A DNA stretch of 64,000 nucleotides, from NCBI GenBank assembly GCA_005406025.1, contig BGZK01001192.1:124001-188000 (forward strand), in the 5' to 3' direction. The DNA is from Eumeta japonica. Lineage: Eukaryota > Arthropoda > Insecta > Lepidoptera > Psychidae. Of the stretch, positions 22,381 through 34,200 are shown piece after piece (positions within the stretch are counted from its first letter, which is position 1; each line of letters opens with the position of its first letter). Below the pieces are notes generated by a model. The model did no database searches and had not been told where the DNA came from. It was given only the letters and a program-made list of their open reading frames with translations. The translations under genes were made by a program, and so were the position numbers.

Positions 22381-23745
22381 CGTAGAAACTCGATTAACCG
22401 GACTAATTGTTGTTGCTAGGCATTGGCATAATCGAATGCATGAAGAAAAGCGGGTTTTATACATATGTAGTACACATATGTTAAGTATTTATTAAAAACA
22501 ACAAATACATGTTAACGAAAATCAATGTTTATTAAGAAATTATTAACAGATACATTTTCCAACATACGATGTTGGAAAATGTAATTATGTACATACATAT
22601 TTTCTTAATTTACATACATTGTACATATGTACTAAAATACTGCAGTTTTAATCATGAAATTAAATATTTAGGGATGTACGTATAATTTGGTAATTTGCGT
22701 TTGTTAAGCATGAAATAAAATATGTACATAATAAGTTTAGTTTGGTTTAAAATATTTGGTAATTGTCATTTGAAGTAAGCCACTTTTTCTCTTCATTGCT
22801 GCTATGTCACGAATTAGTTTCAGCTGTAGTAAACTCGCAGTATCACTTTCTGTTTGTTTTTCAAACCACTTGAGAGCTGTTTCCAGGGCATGAAGCGCTT
22901 CATCATGAGATGGTACTGCATCATTTTCCACGTCTAGATTTTCCTCTGTTTCATCTTCTTGCATTTCTGGCTGTTCATTTGTCTGCAGTATGTTTTCTAC
23001 GATTTCGATTACGTTATATTCATTCAATTTCTTCTTAAAATCATCTTTAAAAGAGTTTGCTGCATCTACATTAGCTGACATTTTTTCACTTTGCATTTCC
23101 ATTTCACGAATTCCGTGACGAGATTTAAATCTGTACAACCATCCGTTACTTGCCACGAACGATTCATCGCCACCTAATTTTTTATTTAGCTCTAATGCTT
23201 TTTTACAAAGTAAAGGACCAGATATCGGTTGCCCAGTTGATCGTTTTTGTAAAAACCAACAATATAAAGCGTCTTCTAGAAGTTCGTTTTTCGGTTTCTT
23301 CATCATTTTCCGATGTTTACTCCCGTCTTCACTATCTAATTTGCAGGTGTACAACAAAATTGAATCGGTATTCTTCTTAATATCACTTATCGTGGATGTG
23401 CCTACACCATACTTATCAGCTAACTTACGACCGGTCTCTCCTTTTTTTAATGAATCGATAATATTTATTTTGTCTTTAAGCGACAACACCACTCTCTTAC
23501 GCTTTGACATTTTTAAATGTGCAGACGTGATACGCGCGTCAGAGCGGAGTAACAATTGCTAACTAAAACAATAACGAAACGCGTGGTCAGCGGTCCCGCG
23601 GGGCGCGGGCGGGGGTAGCGCCAGTTCTGACACGTTCACGCTTGTATAAATTCAACTTGTAGGTATTTGATATATCGGTCGCGGTCGGTAGTCCGGATAA
23701 TTGCGAATCCGTATAACTGAGGACCGGATAATCGAGTTTCTACTG
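22381..23745 (-). mobile_element. pogo/Tigger-type DNA transposon with TA duplications, internally deleted
   Basis: The right end read inward is CAGTAGAAACTCGATTATCC and the left end is CGTAGAAACTCGATTAACCG: inverted repeats typical of Tigger/pogo elements. TA flanks both ends (22379-22380, 23746-23747). It is 1365 bp, shorter than complete Tigger elements (about 2-3 kb), because the coding region lacks the catalytic domain. The outer region upstream of the ORF is GC-rich (23585-23620). A perfect 15-bp hairpin with a 3-nt loop lies at 22551-22583 in the 3' part. Confidence 0.85.
22737..23510 (-). CDS. Tigger/CENP-B-like DNA-binding protein lacking the DDE transposase domain
   Basis: I take the ATG at 23510 (MSKRKRVVLSLKDK), which matches family starts; an in-frame ATG at 23555 would add 15 unlikely residues. 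Residues ~5-50 form the CENP-B N-terminal/psq helix-turn-helix (SLKDKINIIDSLKKGETGRK, GVGTSTISDIKK). Residues ~70-140 form the CENPB-type second DNA-binding domain (EDALYCWFLQKRSTG, PISGPLLCKKALELN, FVASNGWLYRFKSRHGI). Then it jumps straight to the acidic C-terminal region (DEALHALETALKWFEKQ). The DDE core of about 200 residues is absent, giving 257 residues against roughly 450-550 for full relatives. The tail QMTITKYF fits the PCNA-binding consensus QxxIxxYF; Drosophila pogo transposase is known to bind PCNA. It could act as a DNA-binding repressor or simply be a deleted copy. Confidence 0.8.
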   Translation of the reverse strand: MSKRKRVVLSLKDKINIIDSLKKGETGRKLADKYGVGTSTISDIKKNTDSILLYTCKLDSEDGSKHRKMMKKPKNELLEDALYCWFLQKRSTGQPISGPLLCKKALELNKKLGGDESFVASNGWLYRFKSRHGIREMEMQSEKMSANVDAANSFKDDFKKKLNEYNVIEIVENILQTNEQPEMQEDETEENLDVENDAVPSHDEALHALETALKWFEKQTESDTASLLQLKLIRDIAAMKRKSGLLQMTITKYFKPN

Positions 23746-23747
23746 TA

Positions 23748-24845
23748 TTTTGTAAATTGCTCTACAATTATTTTTCAAACAAAATCCAGTTTTTCTCCTT
23801 AAAAAACGACGCTAAAGTATTAATATATTAATTGATGTATAAATGAATTAAAACCGATTGATTTGTTTAAGAGATATTGTTGGAGGAAAAAATTTCCAAT
23901 AGTGTTTTTAAGAATATATTTTCAAATACCCTTTACCTATAAATTGTAAAATCAAGCATTATTTAAAAAATAGCGTTGATCATCGCAAATTTCATCAAAA
24001 TCGGTTAGTTCGTTCAAGAAATATGGTTAACGAAGAATTCCGAAAAAAAAATGTTTTTTTTTTTAATACATGAGAAATACTTGAAGCGTTAATGTTTCTT
24101 GTTACTCGGCCATCTTTTTTTGCTTATAAAACTGACTCGAATGCCTTAAAGTAGATCAAATCAGCACAACGTGTTCGAAACATATAGTAGTTGGAATATT
24201 AAAAAAAAAAAGCGTTTTATATGTAACATATATAAATATTGTATTGATTATTACATGTCAATGATGGTATTTGAAACGATAGACATTTGACAGAATTCAG
24301 CGGTAGGAATAAGATAAAGTTAACATAACATTAAATAACTTAAAGCGCATGTTCATACAATGCAAACGTGACTCGCACTTAGCCATGCACTCTTTTTACT
24401 GTAATTTTTCCGAAATGCACACTGTCGCATTTTCTCGATTACGACGCGGCCACACTAAAACAAAATTGATAAAATAGATACCATAAAGACAAACGAAGGT
24501 TTATTAATAGTCATAGACACATAGACGCGACGCGGACGTCGGTAATGACACACGAACAAAAGTGAAATCTCCGGGGGAACTTATTGATTTTCTACGGCGC
24601 TGAAGTCATTAAAGTGAACTTCGTGACAAAGGTTGGAGGTGATTCGAGTTCGTTGCCTTTCTCGGGGCATTAAGCCGCGATTTTATTCTATTCTACGTAA
24701 AATGATAATGTAAATGGATTTATTTTTAATGACGTACTTTTGTCAATGGCAATAGACAGATCAGCAGTTCTTTGCGAGATCGTTGGAATTTAATATGCGC
24801 ATCAGTTTATAAAAAATATCTGACGCCAATCATTTCGCGCCTATA
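23748..24845. other. AT-rich intergenic DNA with repeat fragments
   Basis: 23865-24020 holds repeated phrases of the type GATTTGTTTAAGAGATATTG and TCAAAATCGGTTAGTTCG, again part of a dispersed repeat. No gene. Confidence 0.4.
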
Positions 24846-24847
24846 CA

Positions 24848-25460
24848 AAAAAAAAATCGGCCAAGAGTATGTCTAATCATGCTCAATGTAGGGTTCCGAA
24901 GCCGTTACTACAAAGAAATGTACTACAGAAAACAAAACTACGTTGTTACACTTTTTACCATGTTTCCCACACATACCTATTAAATATAAGCACTTCAATC
25001 GCCTATAACTAAAGAAACGAGTTCTCGACTATTCCTCTTAAATTAGTGTAAACTGAAAAACACCAGCAAAAGAGCGTATTTTCATGGCACTTACGTCTTT
25101 TTGTTGAGTTGTGCACTTTTTCGATAATAACTCAAAAACGGTATATCCGGTTACTAGTTAACCATTGTCTAGTAGAACTTACATAATCCATTGAAAACAA
25201 TTTAGATGGTGTTATTGAATATGTAAAGAAGATAGTAAATACAAGTTCTAAAACCATATAAAATACGGAAATGTCAAATCATAACATCGTGAACATTCGT
25301 CCTATGATGTGAGCCCGTTATTATTAGCCGTTAAATCGTCAACTTATAAATAAGTTCATAGTCTCCAATAAAAAGTGTTCTTCTAAGTTCACGTATTGTG
25401 ACGGACAACTACGGAACCCTATACTGCGCGTGCCCAATACGCACTTAGCCAGTTTCTATT
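24848..25460 (+). repeat. AGGGTTCCGTA-type dispersed repeat, copy 1
   Basis: It begins ATCGGCCAAGAGTATGTC, CATGCTCAATGTAGGGTTCC, contains the AATAACTCAAAAACGGTATA block, and ends ACGGAACCCTATACTGCGCG. This order recurs in the other copies listed. Such repeats are very common in moths and butterflies as far as I know. No coding potential. Confidence 0.65.
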
Positions 25461-25585
25461 GTGTCATGCTAACAACTTGATTTTGTTCTAGGTGCACAAA
25501 GTTACAAAACACAAGGATTTATTAAATATGATTTCTATTCAGTATATAAAAAAAAAAGAGTGTGTGTACTTATGTACACGCGTTA

Positions 25586-26240
25586 GAAGTTATACTTCTT
25601 TGGCGTATGAATAATATTTAAAATAACTCAAATGCAGTAGTAATTGACAATAAATATTAAAATCAATCAAAACGATTTTGTTTAATTGAAAATGTTTTAT
25701 TAACGTAACAATATAACAATACAGTACAAATATATAATCATTATTCATTATGTGAATGAGTCAAATACATTTAAAAAGAGTGTGTGTACTTATTATTCAA
25801 TTATTTGTTAGAAAATAATAAGTTCGTTAGAAATATATCTATATATTATACTTACATGGTTAACCTCTAATATTTAAAAACACTTCAAATTTTCACAATT
25901 TTCACAACACAATGTTAAAAGTTTACAAATAATGTTTATATATGTAATAAATTGAACAAAAAATAATAATTATAGAAAATTAATACTCAAAATTGATTAT
26001 TCATATGAATACTATATTTTGCAAGAACTGGGTTATGAATATAAGTACTATGTAATATATAGCATGAACACTCTGTACTATGTACTATATAGTATGAACA
26101 CTCAGTATTGTAACTATATTCAGTGTTGAAAATATATTTTTTTATTATTTCTATTCTGTGGCTAACTTCATCATGTCGTTTGTGCGCGCGCAGCTCACAA
26201 ATTCACTCTCATCCAAACGTGCCAAAAGAAGTATAACTTC
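25586..26240. mobile_element. non-autonomous element with GAAGTTATACTTC ends
   Basis: The left end GAAGTTATACTTCTTTGGCG and the right end, inverted, GAAGTTATACTTCTTTTGGC are near-perfect inverted repeats, and each end is palindromic. The flanks are CGTTA and AATAA, with no certain duplication. The 650-bp interior is AT-rich; a 61-residue open frame (26158-26343) crosses the right end and has no domain. GTACACGCGTTAGAAGTTAT just outside and at the left end is a phrase I associate with common lepidopteran elements. Confidence 0.6.
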
Positions 26241-26404
26241 AATAAGCCATGACTTGTGGATAAACACGACACAACATAATAAAAGAAATAATTTTTATTT
26301 AATCATAAGCTATGGAGCACTAAAAAATAAGATAAAAGATTAGCGTTTAATTAACGCTAATCTTTAATTATAATTTTTAATACACAAAAAAACTACAAAT
26401 ATAA

Positions 26405-27150
26405 AAAAAACTGGCCAAGAGCAAGTCGAACCATGTTCCAAAGCCATTATTACGCGAAAACAATACGTTGTTATACTTTTTCCATTTTTCTCGCATAGAA
26501 TAGTCCATTTAGTCCAAATAGACCACTTTAGTCGCCTATAACTAGAGAAACAAGTAGGTATGTCGACTATTGCTATTAGACTAGTGTAAACTAAAGTGTG
26601 TCAGCAAAAGAGCGATCTTCATGAAACTTCCGTTCATTTGCTGAGAAGCGCAGTTTTCCGGCAATAACTCAAAGTCAGTATATTCTACCACGTTAAAACT
26701 AATTTTCGTTGAAAGTATTTAGTAAGCGTTACCGTCGTTATTTTTTCATATTTTTAAGACATACCGTTTAGAAAATAGAGATGGACGAGACACAATTTCT
26801 GCTACTTTCGGAGCGATTATGTGCGAAATTATTCACACAATCAGAAATGCTTAGAAATGTTAGTTTCTAAGAGAACTGTCAAAATATGTGCTACACGTTA
26901 GTGTTTACTGAAAAATAATTTTTCAGCTTCTGGTAACTGTATGGAGTGCCCCCCTAGAATTTGTTTTTTTTTAATTATCTACCAAACTAAATAGCGGCTT
27001 ATACAAGACACCTACACTGTTAATTTCATCAATACTTGTCTTGTAGTTTTTGAATAAAATGTCCGTGACATACGGACAGACGGACATGATGAAACTATAA
27101 GGATTCCGTTTTTGCCATTGTGATATGGAAACCTAAAACTCATTACGAAG
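26405..27150 (+). repeat. AGGGTTCCGTA-type dispersed repeat, copy 2
   Basis: It starts CTGGCCAAGAGCAAGTCGAA, contains GCGCAGTTTTCCGGCAATAA, and ends near GACAGACGGACATGATGAAA and GGATTCCGTTTTTGCC. It has the same block order as copy 1 and the copy at 39620, and is diverged. Confidence 0.65.
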
Positions 27151-27532
27151 TAACTGAATGCAATTTTGTTATGCCTGTATGTAAATTGCATACGTATTCC
27201 CATAAATTTAATTCATTTTAAGATAACCACTCATAAAATTATTCAATTCAGATTTCCTCAACAATAACCCTGACAATAATCAAAACAATAATACTTAAAT
27301 TGAATAAAGTAAATGTTATATAAATAACTACATACATCTTGTAGTTGACAAAACATTGGTTTAGTTCACATGAAAAACAAAATGATTTTTTTGAGATAAC
27401 TAATAAAATTCTTGTTGGACTGATGTTTAGTATCGGTCAACTTTCTTAAAAAACTGCGTCAATAATCGCAAAGGAAATCAAAATCGAACAACGTGTTCAA
27501 GAGATATCGTAGTATAAAAATTAAAAAAAAAA
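27151..27532. other. AT-rich intergenic DNA
   Basis: Nothing recognisable apart from the GTTCAAGAGATATCGTAG repeat phrase just before the next element. Confidence 0.4.
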
Positions 27533-28272
27533 TGTGTGTCAGCTCCGACGCACGACTGGAGTTTACTTCTTAAGTACGATTGTCTAAACATACGCAAAAA
27601 GAGTTTATTTAACTGAAAAATTTCGTTTTGACTAAAAATTTAAGAAAAATGATTAAAGATAAAATTTTTTTAGCCTATCTACAATTATTTCATTTTTCAT
27701 TTTTAGTAAAAAAAAAAAACAAAGATTTATTATAACTGCAATTATTAAAATATTATGGAAAGTATTTAGAATAAATTTTTGGTTTTACCAATAATTGAAG
27801 AAAAAGCATTAGAGAAGAAATTTTTTAACCTATCTACAATCATTTTGTATTTTTAATTTTAAGTAAAAGACTAAGATTTATTATAATTAAAATTATAAAA
27901 ATATTATTAAGAAGTATTTAAAATAAATATGTACATCGCAAAAGAACACTTTAGAACACAAACAAAACAGTGGTGACGATCCGTATTAGAATTGTATAAC
28001 TGATACACTGTATATATATATCGTTTGTAAACGTTGAACAGTATACTTTTATAATATATATAGGTATACACACAATATATGCGTCAGCTGCCTCGCTGCG
28101 TTGGCTACACACAAGTATACAAGTATACACATACACGCGATTGAAAAGTGAAAGGTACGCCAATAAGTTGCGCACCAAAAACATAACGCGGATTCATCAG
28201 TAGATTTTACTCCTCAAATTTTTCTCATACCGGGCGCCTTATATGAAAATCGATTCTTAAGGAGTAAACTCC
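27533..28272. repeat. dispersed repeat copy 2 (TGGAGTTTACT inverted ends)
   Basis: Homologous to 16232-17213 and in the same orientation. It lacks an AT-rich internal segment and so is about 740 bp. Its ends are better preserved: TGGAGTTTACTTCTTAAG near 27557 pairs with CTTAAGGAGTAAACTCCA at 28255-28272, supporting a terminal-inverted-repeat element. Confidence 0.7.
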
Positions 28273-28824
28273 AAAAAGCGTTTGTTTTAAATAAATCTAG
28301 TTGTTTGATTTCGTAGAGCTGAAAACGTATTAATATTATATGTTTGGGATCGGAAAGTTTAAAAAGCACTAAAATCGATCTTTTGAGGTATCAATAATTT
28401 ATTGTGAGGTGTTGAGGTTTTGAGGGTTTTAAACTTAAAAGCAGTAAAAAGTTTAGGATCCACGGTTTTTTGAATTTTTGAGCTCAAACACCTTAAAGAT
28501 AAGTCTTTGAGCATTGAAATAATTATATTTTTGAATATCAGAGTTCAAAAATATATCGATAATTATCATAACGTGAAATTGCAGGGATGGGCTGCAAAGT
28601 CAACGGTTCTTCAGATTTTTTTCTAAGTCAATACGAAATTATGTTGAGTCGATTGACAAACATTTTTCGTATAGATACATTATATTCTTTCTATAACCTT
28701 TGTTAATATTAATCAAAGTCGATCAAGGGGCCTCGTCATTTATTTCTTCTTTTGAGCCTGTTTCTTCTCATACTGACATCAATCAATCGCTCCTTACTAG
28801 CTATGAATACTCAAAATTTGGGCC
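28273..28824. other. AT-rich intergenic DNA
   Basis: A loosely repetitive GTTTTAAACTTAAAAGC/GAGTTCAAAAA-type stretch around 28350-28560. No coding. Confidence 0.35.
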
Positions 28825-29710
28825 TTTTTAGGGTTCCGTATCCATCATGATGAAAACGGAACCCTTATAGTTTCGTCATGTCCGTCCGTTCGTCCGTCGC
28901 TATATCATAAACATTGATGAAATTTGGAATATAAGTATTTTGTCTAAATCGCTATCTACTTAATTTGTAATAAAAAAATAAAATACATGTAACAGAAGCT
29001 AGATATTTTTTTTTTTCAGCAAACATCAACCTATGACATATATTTCGACAATTCTTTTGAAAACATTTTAAGGTTTTAAACAATTTTTTTAAGAAGTGTA
29101 TATTTTTGGAAATACATAATTACTCCGCAAGTGGCCTAAATTGTATTTCCCCCTTTATCTTATAAACCGTATGTCCAAAATATATGAAAAAAATTACAAA
29201 GGTGACACCTAATAAATACTTTCAACGAAAATTATTTTCAACATGATGAGAATAAACTGTTTTTGAATTATTGCTGAAAAACTGCGATTTTCAACAAAAG
29301 AACGTAAGTGATGTGAAGATACTCTCTTTTGTTGGTGTACTTTTTCACATCATGTTTTCACATTTTGAGTTTATAGAAAAGATTTTAATTGTGTTTTAAC
29401 CCACTTAAAATTTTATATATGTTCATGTACCTAGATAAACACATTAAAATAATAATGCATTACAGTAGATTCATTTAATAGTAATAATATATACCTAATG
29501 TAAACTTTGTAAAAAAGATTATCATATAATTATTTATCAAAACTTATTATTTACCCCTTCAAACGGAAAATAGAACGTTAGTATACATCTCTTTAAAATT
29601 TCACAATATATAACTATAATACAAAATTTCATCTGTGGTACATTTTTTGTAGCAACGGCTACAGAATCCTACACTGATCATGATCCGACATGTTTTGGCC
29701 AGTCTTTTTT
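28825..29710 (-). repeat. AGGGTTCCGTA-type dispersed repeat, copy 3 (opposite orientation)
   Basis: It starts TTTAGGGTTCCGTATCCATC and GTCATGTCCGTCCGTTCGTC and ends GATCCGACATGTTTTGGCCA, i.e. the reverse of the head and tail blocks of the other copies. The middle holds the reverse of the CAATAACTCAAAAAC block (29255-29290). Confidence 0.65.
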
Positions 29711-31212
29711 TTTAATTTTTATAAAAAAATTATTAAATTTTTATAAAAATATTCGTATACTTACTTCAGTTGGAAGTGTAGGTTTTCAATAAAAAAAAAT
29801 TGTATCATATAACAACAATTTAACGATTTTCCATTGATTTATGAAAAAGAGAAAATGCACAGTCCTGCGCTCAAAAACGGCCGCAGTGAATGAGTGCTGA
29901 AACAGACAGTTTGGCACTCATTGCATTTAGTGCAGTTTCATCGCTTTTTCCGTTACGACCTCGAAGTGTTCTGTTCAAAAATACAAAAATAAAACATAAA
30001 AGCTATGAAAAAGAATGGTATTTTTTATTTTCGATAAGCAAAATTTAGTTTGTTTATAATAAGTGCTCAATCACCTATTATAATGAGTATTCGATGACCA
30101 TTTTGTATTTTTTTATTGAAAGTAGCATCAAAAACTGAGACACAAACAGACTTAAAAGAAGTAGATCTAAGCAACATCGGTCTCGTATTTCTTGCCTTGC
30201 CATATTATTTGGTCGCTTACCAATAGAGACTGTTCTTATCGCATATTTTTATTTTTTATTTGTTTTATATTCATATAAATCGTAAAATTACCTCTAAAAG
30301 GAAATCATACAATATATTAAACCTATTCCAAAAAAATTACGTTTATTATGTTTGAATTTGTTTTTTAGCAAATTATATATAAGTTTTATGTTCGTCAAAA
30401 ATTTTTTAGTGTTTAATGAGTGGTCAGTTATTTTATTATATAAATAATAACAATGTTTTATAGTACTATAATCTATACACTTTAGAAATTATCAAGATTT
30501 TGAGCCATTTCTCGCCATCCAAATAGTACGCAACTGCGCATCTTTTTTTTATACATCTACGCGATTTTCTTTTTTTTTTTTTGTTCATTCTGTGAGACCC
30601 TTCTTTCTCCCGAGTATCATGGTTCTATATCAATAAAAGCACTTTACGTGTAAGTGTTGATTTACATAGAAATTTTAAAATATAAGGTATAAATGGCCGT
30701 ATTTTCTGGTTATGTTGACTTAAGAACCTTGATTTTTTTTACAGCTCCAGACATAAGTATTTGATGCTGGTTCCGAACTGATGTCTCCACGTATTACTAA
30801 AAAAAAAGGGTCTTGATAGAGAGACGGTCAGACGGACAACGGAGTGATCCTATAAGAGTCCATAATTACTTTAAAGGTATGGAACTCTATATAAATAGTC
30901 ACTTAAGAGATCCTCTTGACCAGAAAAGTCTTTTTCAAACGAATATATTATAATTTCAGGAACATATTTCTTTATTAAACAGCAATATATTTTTTTCTTA
31001 AAATTCAATTTTATTGAGTACTTTTTGGATTCACAAGAGAAAATCAATTTTCTTCAATTATAATATGTATGAGCTTAATTCATCAAATAATCAGTATTTA
31101 TCGAGACACTTGATGGATGAAATATTTATTGTACACATAATTAAGTTTGCATGGAACCCTCAATGTGTAAGTCCTAATACCACTTGTCCGATTTTTGAAG
31201 TGAAAACATTTA
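29711..31212. other. AT-rich intergenic DNA
   Basis: A short imperfect hairpin lies at 29883-29933 (see findings). No gene recognised. Confidence 0.4.
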
Positions 31213-34200
31213 GGCGCGTTGGAATTTTTTGAGATGGGCAAAAACCATTGAACTCGCGACACTCTTACAGTTATCGTAACCGACACTTCTGTATATAAGT
31301 ATGTACATACATTGAGTAAATACGTACATAGATACACATGCATGTTGGCATTTTTTGAGATGGGAAAAACCATTGAACTCGCGACACTGTTACCGTTATC
31401 GGAACCGACACTTCTGTATATAAGTATGTACATACATTGAGTATATACGTACATAGTTACACATGCATGTTGGCATTTTTTGACATGTGCAAAAACCATT
31501 GAACTCGCGACACTCTTACAGTTATCGTAACCGACACTTCTGTATATAAGTATGTACATATATCGAGTATATACGTACATAGATACACATGCATGATGGC
31601 ATTTTTTGAGATGGGAAAAACCATTGAACTCGCGACACTATTACAGTTATCGTAACCGACACTTCTGTATATAAGTATGTACATACATTGAGTATATACA
31701 TACATAGATACACATGCATGTTGGCATTTTTTGACATGTGCAAAAACCATTGAACTCGCGACACTCTTACAGTTATCGTAACCGACACTTCTGTATATAA
31801 GTATGTACATATATCGAGTATATACGTACATAGATACACATGCATGATGGCATTTTTTGAGATGGGCAAAAACCATTGAACTCGCGACACTCTTACCGTT
31901 ATCGTAACCGACATTTCTGTATATAAGTATGTACATATATCGAGTATATACGAACATAGATACACATGCATGTTGGCATTTTTTAAGATGGGAAAAACCA
32001 TTGAACTCGCGACACTGTTGCCGTTATCGTAACCGACACTTCTGTATATAAGTATGTACATATATTGAGTATATACGTACATAGATACACATGCATGTTG
32101 GCATTTTTTGAGATGGGAAAACCATTGAACTCGCGACACTATTACCGTTATGTAACCGACACTTCTGTATATAAATATGTACATATATTGTGTATATACG
32201 TACATAGATACACATGCATGTTGGCATTTTTGAGATGGGAAAAAACCATTGAACTCGCGACACTGTTACCGTTATCGTAACCGACACTTCTGTATATAAG
32301 TATGTACATATATCGAGTATATACGTACATAGATACACATGCATGTTGGCATTTTTTAAGATGGGAAAAACCATTGAACTCGCGACACTCTTACCGTTAT
32401 CGTAACCGACACTTCTGTATATAAATATGTACATATATTGAGTATATACATACATAGATACACATGCATGTTGGCATTTTTTGAGATGAAAAACCATTGA
32501 ACTCGCGACACTCTTACCGTTATGTAACCGACACTTCTGTATATAAGTATGTACATATATTTTGTATATACGTACAAAGATACACATGCATGTTGGCATT
32601 TTTTGAGATGGGAAAAACCATTGAACTCGCGACACTGTTACCGTTATCGTAACCGACACTTCTGTATATAAGTATGTACATATATTGAGTATATACATAC
32701 ATAGATACACATGCATGTTGGCATTTTTTGAGATGAGAAAAAACCATTGAACTCGCGACACTGTTACCGTTATCGTAACCGACACCTCTGTATATAAGTA
32801 TGTACATATATTTGTATATACGTACATAGATACACATGCATGTTGGCATTTTTTGAGATGGGAAAAACCATTGAACTCGCGACACTGTTACCGTTACCGT
32901 AACCGACACTTATATAAGTATGTACATATATTGTGTATATACGTACATAGATACACATGCATGTTGGCATTTTTGAGATGGGAAAACCATTGAACTCGCG
33001 ACACTGTTACCGTTATCGTAACCGACACTTCTGTATATAAGTATGTACATATATTGTGTATATACATAGATACACATGCATGTTGGCATTTTTGAGATGG
33101 GAAAACCATTGAACTCGCGACACTGTTACCGTTACCGTAACCGACACCTCTGTATATAAGTATGTACATATATTGTGTATGTACATACATAGATACATGC
33201 ATGTTGGCATTTTTGAGATGGGAAAAACCATTGAACTCGCGACACTGTTACCGTTACCGTAACCGACACTCTGTATATAAGTATGTACATATATTGTGTA
33301 TACGTACATATACACATGCATGTTGGCATTTTTGAGATGGGAAAAACCATTGAACTCGCGACACTGTTACCGTTACCGTAACCGACACCTCTGTATATAA
33401 GTACATATGTGTATATACATAGATACACATGCATGTTGGCATTTTTTGAGATGGGAAAAACCATTGAACTTGCGACACTTTTACCGTTATGTAACCGACA
33501 CCTCTGTATATAAGTATGTACATATATTGTGTATGTACGTACATAGATACACATGCATGTTGGCATTTTTTGACATGGGAAAAAACCATCGAACTTGCGA
33601 CACTTTTACCGTCATGTAACCGACACCTCTGTATATAAGTATGTACATATATTGTGTATGTACGTACATAGATACACATGCATGTTGGCATTTTTTGAGA
33701 TGGGAAAACCATTGAACTCGCGACACTGTTACCGTCATGTAACCGACACCTCTGTATATAAGTATGTACATATATTGTGTATGTACGTACATAGATACAC
33801 ATACATGTTGGCATTTTTGAGATGGGAAAGAACCATTGAACTCGCGACACTTACCGTTACCGTAACCGACACCTCTGTATATAAGTATTTACATATATTG
33901 TATATGTACGTACAATAGATACACATGCATGTTGGCATTTTTGAGATGGGAAAACCATTGAACTCGCGACACTGTTACCGTTACCGTAACCGACACCTCT
34001 GTATATAAGTATGTACATATATTGTGTATGTACGTACATAGATACACATGCATGTTGGCATTTTTTGAGATGGGAAAAAACCATTGAACTCGCGACACTT
34101 TTACCGTTATGTAACCGACACCTCTGTATATAAGTATGTACATATATTGTGTATGTACATAGATACACATGCATGTTGGCATTTTTTGAGATGGGAAAAC

